From positions 1-5,178 of the forward strand of contig JBPBPY010000037.1 in NCBI GenBank assembly GCA_050954505.1: a DNA stretch of 5,178 nt, in the 5' to 3' direction. Positions 1 through 5,149 of the stretch are shown one piece after another (positions within the stretch are counted from its first letter, which is position 1; each line of letters begins with the position of its first letter). The notes under the pieces are model-generated. The model saw only the letters and a list, made by a program, of their open reading frames with translations, searched no databases and had not been told where the DNA came from. Made by a program: the position numbers and the translations under genes. This DNA is from JAQGMO01 sp050954505. GTDB taxonomy: Bacteria; Pseudomonadota; Gammaproteobacteria; Burkholderiales; Burkholderiaceae_D.

Positions 1-1
1 C

Positions 2-1336
2 TCCACCATCATCAATACGGCCGTGCCGTCGATGGCGGCAAGCCTGCATGTGACACCGCTGTCGCTCAAGGCCGTCATCACAAGCTACATCATCGCGCTG
101 GCGGTGTGCATTCCGGTTTCCGGCTGGATGGCCGACCGCTTTGGCACCCGGCGCCTGTTCATGGTGGCAGTGGCGGTGTTTACCATGGCCTCCGCGCTGT
201 GCGGTCTGTCGACCAACGTACCGATGCTGGTGGCGGCACGCTTGTTGCAAGGCATGGGCGCGGCCATGATGCTGCCAGTCGGACGGCTGGCGATCGTGCG
301 CGCATTTCCAAAGGGTGAATTGCTCAAGGCCATGAACTTTGTCGTCATACCGGCATTGATCGGCCCCTTGCTCGGTCCCACCGTCGGTGGACTGGTGGTG
401 CACTGGCTATCCTGGCGCCTGATTTTTTTCGTCAATCTGCCGGTCGGCATCGCAGCGCTGTTCCTGATTCACCGCTACATGCCGGACTATCACGGCGACG
501 AACGCCGGCCGCTGGATGTTGTCGGCTTGGTGCTGTTTGGTGCGGGCATTGCCTTGTTGTCCTGGCTACTGGAAATGTTTGGCGATCACCACCTCGATGC
601 TACCTCGGGCACCATCCTGCTGCTGCTGTCGCTCTCGCTGCTGGGCGCCTACGGGGTGCATGCCCGTCGCAGTGCCTATCCGCTGCTGCGCCTGTCGCTG
701 TTTTCCTTCCGCACCTTCAGAGTCTCGGTGCTGGGTGGTTTTGTCACCCGGCTGGGCCTGGGTGGCATGCCTTTCCTGTTGCCGCTTCTGTATCAGCTTG
801 GCCTTGGGTTGCCGGCCTGGCAGTCAGGCTTGCTGATGATGCCCGCTGCTTTGGCGGCCATGGGAATGAAAGTGATTTCCGTCGGCGTGCTGCGGCGGTT
901 TGGCTACCGGCGTGTGTTGATCATCAATACGGTCATGATCGGTATCACCATCTGCCTGTTTGCCGGCATCGGTGCCAACACGCCAATTCCAGTGATCGTG
1001 CTGCTGGGGCTGGTACAAGGCTTCTTCAATTCAATGCAGTTTTCCAGCGTCAACAGCATGGCCTATGCCGATATCGGACCGGGCGACTCCAGCATGGCCA
1101 GCAGTATTGCCAGCACCATGCAGCAGATATCGATGAGCTTCGGCCTGGTGTGCGGTTCGTTGGCAACGGCCTGGTTCCTGGGCGATCTGCCGCAATCGGA
1201 CCGGGCCGCAGTCACCAGTGCCCTGCATCATGCCTTCCTGGTCCTCGGTGCGCTGACGCTGCTTTCTTCATTGTCGTTCTGGACCTTGAAGCCGCATGAC
1301 GGCGAAAACATCACCAAGGGCAGCGCGGCAGGCTGA
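2..1336 (+). CDS. MFS drug-efflux-type transporter, DHA2/EmrB-QacA family, HsrA/MdtD-like (5' end outside window)
   Basis: A proton-driven inner-membrane exporter is predicted; the substrate cannot be read from sequence. The frame is open to the left edge. Residues before the GTG at 23 (STIINTA) continue the conserved DHA2 helix-1 motif (LDxTIxNTALP), so 23 is not the start and roughly 15-25 residues are missing; 444 are visible. Numbered from base 2, I see motif A between TM2 and TM3 (GWMADRFGTRR, 41-51), the TM4 motif RLLQGMGAAMM (80-90), the antiporter motif C GPLLGPTVGG in TM5 (121-130) and WRLIFFVNLPVG (138-149). Many hydrophobic helices continue to the C-terminus, including a second-half loop with RRFGYRR. 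The order and wording of these motifs resemble E. coli HsrA and MdtD as I remember them. The expected full length, about 460-470 residues, also fits. The family is firm; orthology to either protein is inferred. Upstream partners, such as a regulator or membrane-fusion protein, cannot be seen. Confidence 0.93.
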   Translation, partial: STIINTAVPSMAASLHVTPLSLKAVITSYIIALAVCIPVSGWMADRFGTRRLFMVAVAVFTMASALCGLSTNVPMLVAARLLQGMGAAMMLPVGRLAIVRAFPKGELLKAMNFVVIPALIGPLLGPTVGGLVVHWLSWRLIFFVNLPVGIAALFLIHRYMPDYHGDERRPLDVVGLVLFGAGIALLSWLLEMFGDHHLDATSGTILLLLSLSLLGAYGVHARRSAYPLLRLSLFSFRTFRVSVLGGFVTRLGLGGMPFLLPLLYQLGLGLPAWQSGLLMMPAALAAMGMKVISVGVLRRFGYRRVLIINTVMIGITICLFAGIGANTPIPVIVLLGLVQGFFNSMQFSSVNSMAYADIGPGDSSMASSIASTMQQISMSFGLVCGSLATAWFLGDLPQSDRAAVTSALHHAFLVLGALTLLSSLSFWTLKPHDGENITKGSAAG

Positions 1337-1344
1337 ACGTGCCT

Positions 1345-1362
1345 GCTTGCCGGGCCGGCAGC
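1345..1362 (+). terminator. Candidate hairpin terminator after the MFS gene
   Basis: Nine bases after the transporter stop, GCT and GCCG pair with CGGC and AGC around a GGC loop, with one bulged T. This gives a 7-bp GC-rich stem. The sequence that follows (GCATTCCCGATTTCC) is pyrimidine-rich but lacks a clean T run, so intrinsic termination is only possible. Position and stem strength are the support. Confidence 0.3.
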
Positions 1363-1475
1363 GCATTCCCGATTTCCTTCCCAACCGGTGCCAGGGTCCG
1401 AAACCCGGTGCGGCTGCCAGCCAGGTTTTGTCGATCCAGAACTGCGCAAGTCGGGCCGCTTGGTTTATAGTGTTG

Positions 1476-1545
1476 GTTACCATTGAATGCAGCACCAAAA
1501 GTCAGGCAAGGCAGTTTGACCGCGTTCGCACGCAACGATGGTAAC
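1476..1545. repeat. 8-bp inverted repeat with distant arms (GTTACCAT / ATGGTAAC)
   Basis: GTTACCAT at 1476-1483 and its exact reverse complement ATGGTAAC at 1538-1545 are separated by 54 bases. G-T wobbles and a G-C pair would extend the match slightly on both sides. It could be a pair of protein-binding sites, a long RNA stem, or chance. Nothing in between looks like a gene or a compact RNA. Confidence 0.5.
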
Positions 1546-1576
1546 TGTGTTGCCAAGCAAGGTTATTTTTACCGGA

Positions 1577-1592
1577 AATCAAATATTTGATT
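1577..1592. promoter_or_regulatory. Perfect 16-bp palindrome, candidate operator
   Basis: AATCAAATATTTGATT is perfectly self-complementary and overlaps the first two bases of the predicted -35 box (1591-1596). A related element, AAATCGAATATTGG at 1600-1613, matches AAATCAAATATTTG at 1576-1589 in 12 of 14 positions, 24 bp downstream. It lies in the spacer, directly before the -10 box. Two similar sites placed over -35 and spacer are what a repressor would need. No regulator gene in the window can be matched to them. Confidence 0.5.
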
Positions 1593-1619
1593 GTCTGTCA
1601 AATCGAATATTGGTATAGT
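1591..1619 (+). promoter_or_regulatory. Sigma70-type promoter with extended -10
   Basis: TTGTCT (1591-1596) and TATAGT (1614-1619) are separated by 17 bp, and TGG directly before the -10 supplies an extended -10 TGn motif. Transcription would start near 1626. The surroundings are strikingly AT-rich (about 28% GC over 1561-1650) compared with the GC-rich genes. A further inverted repeat, TTTCTT-TG-AAGAAA, lies at 1619-1632 over the predicted start point. The first supported downstream gene is at 1844, which gives a leader of about 220 nt. Confidence 0.6.
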
Positions 1620-1843
1620 TTCTTTGAAGAAATTAATTCGTCTTGGAAATTCGGTGCATGGCAAAACCGTTTTGATTGCCATGCCTTGGATACAGCGTCG
1701 AGGCCGGATGGTTTTCTTCACAAGTATCACGCTGCATCAATGAATACCAATGCTTCAAGGCCCGGCCAGGTGAAGCATGAATTTCGATTCGCTCACCAGA
1801 CACGCCGCGCAAACAGCGTCGCCAGGGTCACAAGGAAAACGGC
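1620..1843 (+). other. Long untranslated leader of the 108-aa gene (putative)
   Basis: Between the predicted promoter and the supported start at 1844 I find no recognised riboswitch or stable terminator. Short open frames occur: 20 codons at 1681-1743, whose stop overlaps the ATG of a 46-codon frame at 1740-1880, and 47 codons at 1777-1920. Only the last has a good ribosome binding site (AGGTGA, 6 bases ahead). If the promoter is used, this is an unusually long 5' leader for a small gene. Confidence 0.4.
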
Positions 1844-1920
1844 ATGCATGCACCAAAGCACTTTCATCTTTGCGGTTTGAAGAGCCACTGTCCAGACGGG
1901 TTTGTGGTGGTATTCAGTGA
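1777..1920 (+). CDS. Possible 47-residue small protein or leader peptide overlapping the next gene
   Basis: An ATG at 1777 follows AGGTGA with a 6-base gap. It opens a 47-codon frame beginning MNFDSLTRHAAQ and ending in TGA at 1918-1920, in a different frame from the 108-aa gene whose first 77 bases it covers. The sequence resembles no family I know. The C-terminal half is translated from bases already used by the next gene and looks shadow-like, with many Arg and Ser and two Cys. It may be a translated upstream frame that affects initiation at 1844, or chance. The good ribosome binding site is the only positive support. Confidence 0.2.
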   Translation: MNFDSLTRHAAQTASPGSQGKRHACTKALSSLRFEEPLSRRVCGGIQ

Positions 1921-2170
1921 AACCAACACACGCGCTGCACATCAATTGACCTTGTTGCGGGCAGAGTTGGAAAGCGATGCCGGATTTTGGGAACGGGTTG
2001 TCAAATCAGCCAACGCCTTGCTGGCCGAGCGGCCGGGCGAGAATGGACTGATTATTTGCAAGTATCATCCACCGACCCTGGAAGAAGCGACCTTGCGCGA
2101 CAACCTGTTCAATGGATCGAATTTGACCTGGCATGCGGTCAATCACGGTGTCTTGCAACTGAGCGCATGA
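1844..2170 (+). CDS. Uncharacterised 108-residue protein
   Basis: I do not recognise this protein. The ATG at 1844 has AAGGAA six bases upstream, so the start is well supported; translation ends at TGA 2168-2170. The product is a soluble-looking small protein without signal peptide or membrane helix. The N-terminal third is His- and Cys-rich (MHAPKHFHLCGLKSHC, residues 1-16; Cys10 and Cys16, His2, 6, 8 and 15), which could bind a metal, though no standard zinc-finger spacing is evident. A hydrophobic strand FVVVF (20-24) is followed by a charged, probably helical part (about 30-65, LLRAELESDAGFWERVVKSA). A further strand GLIICKYHPP (68-77) and the tail NLTWHAVNHGVLQLSA (93-108) complete it. 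Codon use fits a real gene, though it is a little less GC-rich than its neighbours. It stands alone, probably driven by the promoter at 1591-1619, and converges on DUF3830. Confidence 0.65.
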   Translation: MHAPKHFHLCGLKSHCPDGFVVVFSETNTRAAHQLTLLRAELESDAGFWERVVKSANALLAERPGENGLIICKYHPPTLEEATLRDNLFNGSNLTWHAVNHGVLQLSA

Positions 2171-2179
2171 GTAGCGCGG

Positions 2180-2205
2180 CGGCGTTTGCCAACAGCCGTT
2201 CCCTT
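2180..2205 (+). terminator. Weak candidate terminator after the 108-aa gene
   Basis: CGGC-GTT pairs with AAC-GCCG around a TGCC loop (2180-2198), with one bulged A. The stem is 7 bp and is followed by TTCCCTT. It lies ten bases after the stop, in the 58-bp gap between two convergent genes. The T tract is interrupted, so efficiency is uncertain. Confidence 0.4.
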
Positions 2206-2228
2206 GGACCGGCGCTTGCCATACCCTT

Positions 2229-2663
2229 TCAGACCTGATCGAGTAATTCAAAGCGCACTTCCTGCGCGCCTTCCCACAAGATCTTCTTGCCCAGCTCACG
2301 CAGATACTGCTTGCCTTCGACGATGGTAAGGAAGTGATTGCCGGCCAGTTGTCCCATCTTGCTGGCGAAACAACACGAACCATAGGCAATCAATAATTCG
2401 GTTTCGCTGTAGCCGCCCGGATAAAACAGGATGTCGCCCACCGACGGGTGGCTGGTGTGGTTTTCAAATCCGACTTCCTTGCCATCGTTCTCCAGCTTCC
2501 AGTCGCCCAGCGGTACCCAGCCGGCTTCGCCACTCCAGCGCACATGGATCAGCTTCTGGGTGTAGGGCAGCAGCTTCATGAAAGCAGCCACGGTTTGCGG
2601 TGCGTCAGGATTGGTTTCGGCAATGAATTCGCGGCCGTTGGCGGTGATGCGCAGTCTGGTCAT
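2229..2663 (-). CDS. DUF3830 family protein (cyclophilin-like fold)
   Basis: This 144-residue soluble protein matches, from memory, the DUF3830 family, for which a cyclophilin-like beta-barrel structure is known; the biochemical role is unknown to me. Recognisable blocks are HVRWSGEAGWVPLGD (40-54), HPSVGDILFYPGG (72-84), ETELLIAYG (87-95) and the most typical part, CCFASKMGQLAGNHFLTI (97-114). The charged tail (GKKILWEGAQEVRFELL) is also family-like. Length is normal. I chose the ATG at 2663 because MTRLRITANGREF is a natural first strand. The frame stays open far upstream, but that extension runs antisense through alkC and is not credible. No Shine-Dalgarno sequence precedes this ATG; the predicted promoter would give a leader of only about 12 nt. 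It is divergent from alkC across 96 bp. Cys97-Cys98 is an adjacent cysteine pair. Confidence 0.85.
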   Translation of the reverse strand: MTRLRITANGREFIAETNPDAPQTVAAFMKLLPYTQKLIHVRWSGEAGWVPLGDWKLENDGKEVGFENHTSHPSVGDILFYPGGYSETELLIAYGSCCFASKMGQLAGNHFLTIVEGKQYLRELGKKILWEGAQEVRFELLDQV

Positions 2664-2681
2664 TGGGTCGGCTGATGAAAG

Positions 2682-2710
2682 ACAATAGGGAAGCAACACT
2701 GTAGCATCAA
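2682..2710 (-). promoter_or_regulatory. Promoter for the DUF3830 gene
   Basis: Read on the minus strand, TTGATG (2710-2705) and TATTGT (2687-2682) are separated by exactly 17 bp, each matching four of six consensus bases. The start point would fall near 2675, leaving about 12 nt before the ATG. That fits the absence of a ribosome binding site and suggests near-leaderless translation. Confidence 0.5.
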
Positions 2711-2719
2711 CGGCAATCA

Positions 2720-2736
2720 GCGCAGTATCACTGCGC
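2720..2736. promoter_or_regulatory. 17-bp operator-like palindrome between DUF3830 and alkC
   Basis: GCGCAGT-ATC-ACTGCGC has two perfect 7-bp arms around three bases. It sits 9 bp beyond the -35 box of the DUF3830 promoter and 23 bp ahead of the alkC start codon, where the alkC core promoter should be; a poor -10-like TATCAC lies inside it. A dimeric regulator here could act on both genes. It could also form a small RNA hairpin in the alkC leader. There is no T run, so it is not a terminator. Confidence 0.5.
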
Positions 2737-2759
2737 CCATTTCCCCAACCGAATACACC

Positions 2760-3869
2760 ATGAGTGAAGCAATACCCGCAGCCCTGAAGGAAATCTTCAA
2801 CCAGGCACGTATCGTCCATATCGCCAGCCAGATGCGCGCCGTGCATGGCAGCTTCGACCAGCCGCGCTTCATCGCCCTGGCCAGCGAGGCGCTCGATGGC
2901 AAAGGCATCATGCAGCGCCTGCGCCATTTGGCCGTTTGCCTGCATGCCACACTGGAGATGGATTTCCAGCAGGCGCTGCCGCTGCTGCGTTTGCTGGCGC
3001 CACGCATCGAGCATGGTTTTGCTTCCATGATCCTGCCTGAATATGTGGCCCTGTTTGGCCTCGACGAATTCGACACCGCGATGGAAGCGCTGGCTTTTTT
3101 TACCGGCTTTGGCTCTTCCGAATTCGCCGTGCGCCATTTCCTGCAGCGCGACCAGGCACGCGCATTGGCCATCATGGAGCGCTGGTCGAAGCATGACGAT
3201 GCCCACGTGCGCCGCCTTGCCAGCGAAGGCAGCCGGCCGCGCCTGCCGTGGTCGTTCCAGCTCAAGGCGCTGATGGCCGATCCTTCCGGCACGGCGGCAA
3301 TACTGGAAAACCTGCGCGCCGACGAAAGTTTGTACGTGCGCAAATCGGTGGCCAATCACTTGAACGACATCAGCAAGGACAATGCGCACCTGGTATTGAA
3401 GCGCCTGGCAAGCTGGGATCTGAATCAACGCCACAGCGCATGGATCGCCCGCCATGCCCTGCGCACGCTGATCAAGAAGGGCAATGCCGATGCCCTGGCA
3501 CTGGTCGGCGTCACGGGCGCGGCAGCTGTCGAGCTGGAAGGATTCTCCGTCAGTCCCGCCGTCATCGAACTGGGCCAGCGCATTGTCATCGAGGCGGTGC
3601 TGGTCTCGACCAGCGCACAGGCGCAAAAACTCGAGGTCGACTATGCGGTGCTGTACGCCCGCAAGTCAGGCCAGGCGCGCAAGGTCTTCAAGTTCAAGCA
3701 AATGATGCTCAAGCCGCAGGAGCGCAGGGTCATGGCGATATCGCAAACCATCCGCGACTTCAGCACCCGCAAACACCACCCCGGCCACCATCGCATCGAA
3801 TTGCTGGTCAATGGCGTTTGCCTGGCCACGGCTGGTTTTGATCTGCTTGATTTCCAGCCAGCAGCGTGA
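2760..3869 (+). CDS. alkC: AlkC-type DNA alkylation repair glycosylase with C-terminal Ig-like domain
   Basis: Enzymes of this group remove positively charged alkylated bases (3-methyladenine; for AlkC also 3-methylcytosine and 1-methyladenine) from DNA by base excision without flipping the base. The 369-residue product has a helical HEAT-like body (about 1-255). Clear repeat helices include EFAVRHFLQRDQARALAIMERW (split: EFAVRHFL 121-128, RALAIMERW 134-142), VRRLASEGSRPRLPW (150-164) and LYVRKSVANHLNDISKDN (191-208); the last is the AlkD/AlkC superfamily signature. Glu121, Glu156 and Trp164 fall where I remember active-site residues of Pseudomonas AlkC. Residues from about 257 to 365 form beta-rich sequence ending in PGHHRIELLVNG, matching the Ig-like domain of one AlkC subfamily. 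MSEAIPAALKEIF is a natural N-terminus, though no Shine-Dalgarno sequence precedes the ATG. The gene is alone on its strand. No ada, alkA or alkB neighbour is present, so adaptive-response control cannot be inferred. Confidence 0.85.
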   Translation: MSEAIPAALKEIFNQARIVHIASQMRAVHGSFDQPRFIALASEALDGKGIMQRLRHLAVCLHATLEMDFQQALPLLRLLAPRIEHGFASMILPEYVALFGLDEFDTAMEALAFFTGFGSSEFAVRHFLQRDQARALAIMERWSKHDDAHVRRLASEGSRPRLPWSFQLKALMADPSGTAAILENLRADESLYVRKSVANHLNDISKDNAHLVLKRLASWDLNQRHSAWIARHALRTLIKKGNADALALVGVTGAAAVELEGFSVSPAVIELGQRIVIEAVLVSTSAQAQKLEVDYAVLYARKSGQARKVFKFKQMMLKPQERRVMAISQTIRDFSTRKHHPGHHRIELLVNGVCLATAGFDLLDFQPAA

Positions 3870-3974
3870 AGTGATGCGGCTGGGCCGGCTGACCAGGACC
3901 GGCTGGTTCAACCGGTGTCGAGGCTGGCGGAGAGAGCGGAGAGGGCGGATAGGGAGTGCATTGACAACCAATTG
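3870..3974. other. Intergenic segment after alkC with small competing hairpins
   Basis: This GC-rich stretch has no supported gene. ACCGG at 3898-3902 can pair with CCGGT nine bases later, and ACCAG just upstream can pair with the intervening CTGGT, so two small stems compete. A purine-rich run (GGCGGAGAGAGCGGAGAGGG) follows. No T tract exists, so I do not call a terminator on either strand for the convergent alkC and sirtuin genes. Confidence 0.4.
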
Positions 3975-4099
3975 CATCTGCATTTGGCGCATTTGGCGCA
4001 TTGCGCGATTTGAGCACATTCGGCACATTCGTCGCGTTCACCCGGACACTGCATTCAGCGCAATGAACATAACGAACGCAATCAGCGCAATCAGCGCAA
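3975..4099. repeat. Degenerate 9-bp tandem repeat array, about 13 units
   Basis: On the plus strand units approximate TCRGCGCAW. TTGGCGCAT occurs twice in tandem (3984-4001). Degenerate units then run in phase (TGCGCGATT, TGAGCACAT, TCGGCACAT, TCGTCGCGT), an 8-base unit (4038-4045) shifts phase by one, and the rest follow (ACACTGCAT, TCAGCGCAA, TGAACATAA, CGAACGCAA, then TCAGCGCAA twice at 4082-4099). The last copy lies inside the sirtuin gene and, read on the minus strand as TTG CGC TGA, gives its final Leu, Arg and stop. Unlike CRISPR, there are no spacers and the unit is far too short. Confidence 0.75.
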
Positions 4100-5032
4100 C
4101 TGGCGTACCAGGGCCGGCAACACGTCCTGCGCAGCGTCGGTAATCTTCAGACTCAGCAAGCCGTCAGCACGCGTGAGTCCATGGTTGATGGCGGCGACCG
4201 GTTTGCCGCTGGCGGCGGCATCGCGGCAAAAGCGGTAACCGGACAGCACCATCAAGGAGGAGCCGACCACCAGGACGGCATCGGCCTCGGCCAATGCCTG
4301 TTCAGCCTGGGCCTGGCGCGCGCGCGGCACGCCGTCGCCAAAAAATACCACGTCGGGCTGCAGCACGCCGCCGCATTCCAGGCAGGCTGGCACATGGAAG
4401 GTGGCCATGGCGTCAGGCTCGAACTGGGCATCGCCATCGGGCAAGGCCTGCACCACGCCGGCCGGACCGGGACGCACTGCCGGTATGCTGCCCGCAATGC
4501 TGGCAAAGCTTTCGACGCCGGCCAGCGCCGGGTTGGCTTGTTCGAGCTGCGCCTGCACCTGCCTGCGGCTGATGCGGCAGCCGCATTCCAGGCACAGCAC
4601 GGCATGGATGCTGCCATGCAGTTCGATGACGGCGTTGCTGCCGGCTTGCTGATGCAGGCCATCGACATTCTGCGTCAGGATGCTGCCGACCCTGCCAGCG
4701 GCTTCAAGTTCGGCCAGCGCGCGATGGCCGGCATTGGGCTGGCTGCGCGCAAGCGTGGGCCAGCCCAGCATGCTGCGCGCCCAGTAGCGTTTGCGTACCG
4801 CTTCACGGGCGCGGAATTCCGGCCCCTGCACCGGCGCGCGGCCACGGCGGGTGCCATCCTTGTCGCGGTAATCGGGAATGCCGGAAGCGGTGCTGATGCC
4901 GGCGCCGGTCAAGACCAGCAAACGCCGATGGCGATCAACGAATTCGGCCAGTTTCCCGGCGTTCTGGTCGATTGTCTGCGGCAGGCTCACGGTATCGAAT
5001 GTCTCCATGGTCTGCAGTGTGTCCAATGGCAT
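4091..5032 (-). CDS. NAD-dependent sirtuin (Sir2 family, SIRT4-like class II)
   Basis: Sirtuins remove acyl groups from protein lysines using NAD, giving nicotinamide and O-acyl-ADP-ribose; SIRT4-like members often prefer acyl groups other than acetyl, so the substrate here is open. The 313-residue cytoplasmic product shows the NAD-binding GAGISTASGIPDYR (43-56), the class-specific RKRYWARSMLGWP (80-92) and QPNAGH (98-103). It also has QNVDGLH (121-127), catalytic His139 in ELHG, zinc cysteines 147, 150, 217 and 220 (CLEC twice), PDVVFFGD (226-233), VGSSL (256-260) and the closing NHG (283-285). All key residues are present. The module between the cysteine pairs is 66 residues, longer than in human SIRT4 as I remember it. 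The ATG at 5032 is chosen because GGGAGA lies six bases upstream; Met9 is a second possibility. The gene converges on alkC, and its last codons and stop lie within the 9-bp repeat array. Confidence 0.93.
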   Translation of the reverse strand: MPLDTLQTMETFDTVSLPQTIDQNAGKLAEFVDRHRRLLVLTGAGISTASGIPDYRDKDGTRRGRAPVQGPEFRAREAVRKRYWARSMLGWPTLARSQPNAGHRALAELEAAGRVGSILTQNVDGLHQQAGSNAVIELHGSIHAVLCLECGCRISRRQVQAQLEQANPALAGVESFASIAGSIPAVRPGPAGVVQALPDGDAQFEPDAMATFHVPACLECGGVLQPDVVFFGDGVPRARQAQAEQALAEADAVLVVGSSLMVLSGYRFCRDAAASGKPVAAINHGLTRADGLLSLKITDAAQDVLPALVRQLR

Positions 5033-5056
5033 GCATCGTCTCCCGTGTCGAACCCC

Positions 5057-5062
5057 ATTCTA
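5057..5062 (-). promoter_or_regulatory. Candidate -10 box of the sirtuin promoter
   Basis: On the minus strand TAGAAT matches five of six -10 consensus bases and lies 24 bases before the start codon, placing the transcript start near 5050 and leaving room for the GGGAGA ribosome binding site (5044-5039). The sequence 17 bp upstream (CTGCAC) is a poor -35, so the promoter may be weak or activator-dependent. Confidence 0.4.
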
Positions 5063-5149
5063 CGACAGGCCCATGGTCGGTGCAGCGGCAGGCTCCGGGT
5101 GGCCATTGCCGCTGCAAATCCGGTAGACTGGCAAGGACATGCGATTTTG

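Larger units (their letters stand above)
1337..1560. other. Non-coding stretch behind the MFS gene
   Basis: I see no gene here. The open frames that cross it on either strand have no family resemblance and no supported start. It holds the hairpin at 1345-1362, a TATAGT box at 1466-1471 without a good -35, and an inverted repeat with arms at 1476-1483 and 1538-1545. It probably separates the transporter unit from the next promoter. Confidence 0.6.

Noticed and set aside
23..1336. GTG at 23 as the real start of the MFS gene
   Set aside because: The upstream codons in frame complete the conserved STIINTAVP motif of helix 1, and no ribosome binding site precedes the GTG, so the gene begins outside the window.
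1460..1488. A second promoter around TATAGT at 1466-1471
   Set aside because: No acceptable -35 at 16-18 bp and no gene within reach; the -10-like box alone is insufficient.
1587..1880. 97-codon plus-strand frame over the AT-rich island
   Set aside because: It begins inside the palindrome and promoter, has no ribosome binding site, and its translation is composition-driven. Its last 46 codons (ATG at 1740) overlap a 20-codon frame by an ATGA, but neither has a ribosome binding site.
2664..3626. Minus-strand extension of the DUF3830 frame to 465 residues
   Set aside because: The additional 321 N-terminal residues are antisense to alkC, rich in Gln, His and Ala, and resemble no family; the DUF3830 protein is complete from the ATG at 2663.
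3975..4099. CRISPR array or clustered direct repeats with spacers
   Set aside because: Units are 9 bp, contiguous and degenerate, with no spacers and no cas gene nearby.
3808..4143. Open frames of 77 to 120 codons on both strands across the alkC-sirtuin gap
   Set aside because: They owe their length to the 9-bp repeat and to shadows of the two flanking genes; translations are repetitive (Met-Arg-Gln or Asn-Ala-Pro) with no domain.
4252..4857. Long frames on both strands inside the sirtuin gene
   Set aside because: They are GC-rich shadow frames with Arg/Ala/Pro-biased translation; the sirtuin frame carries every family motif in order.
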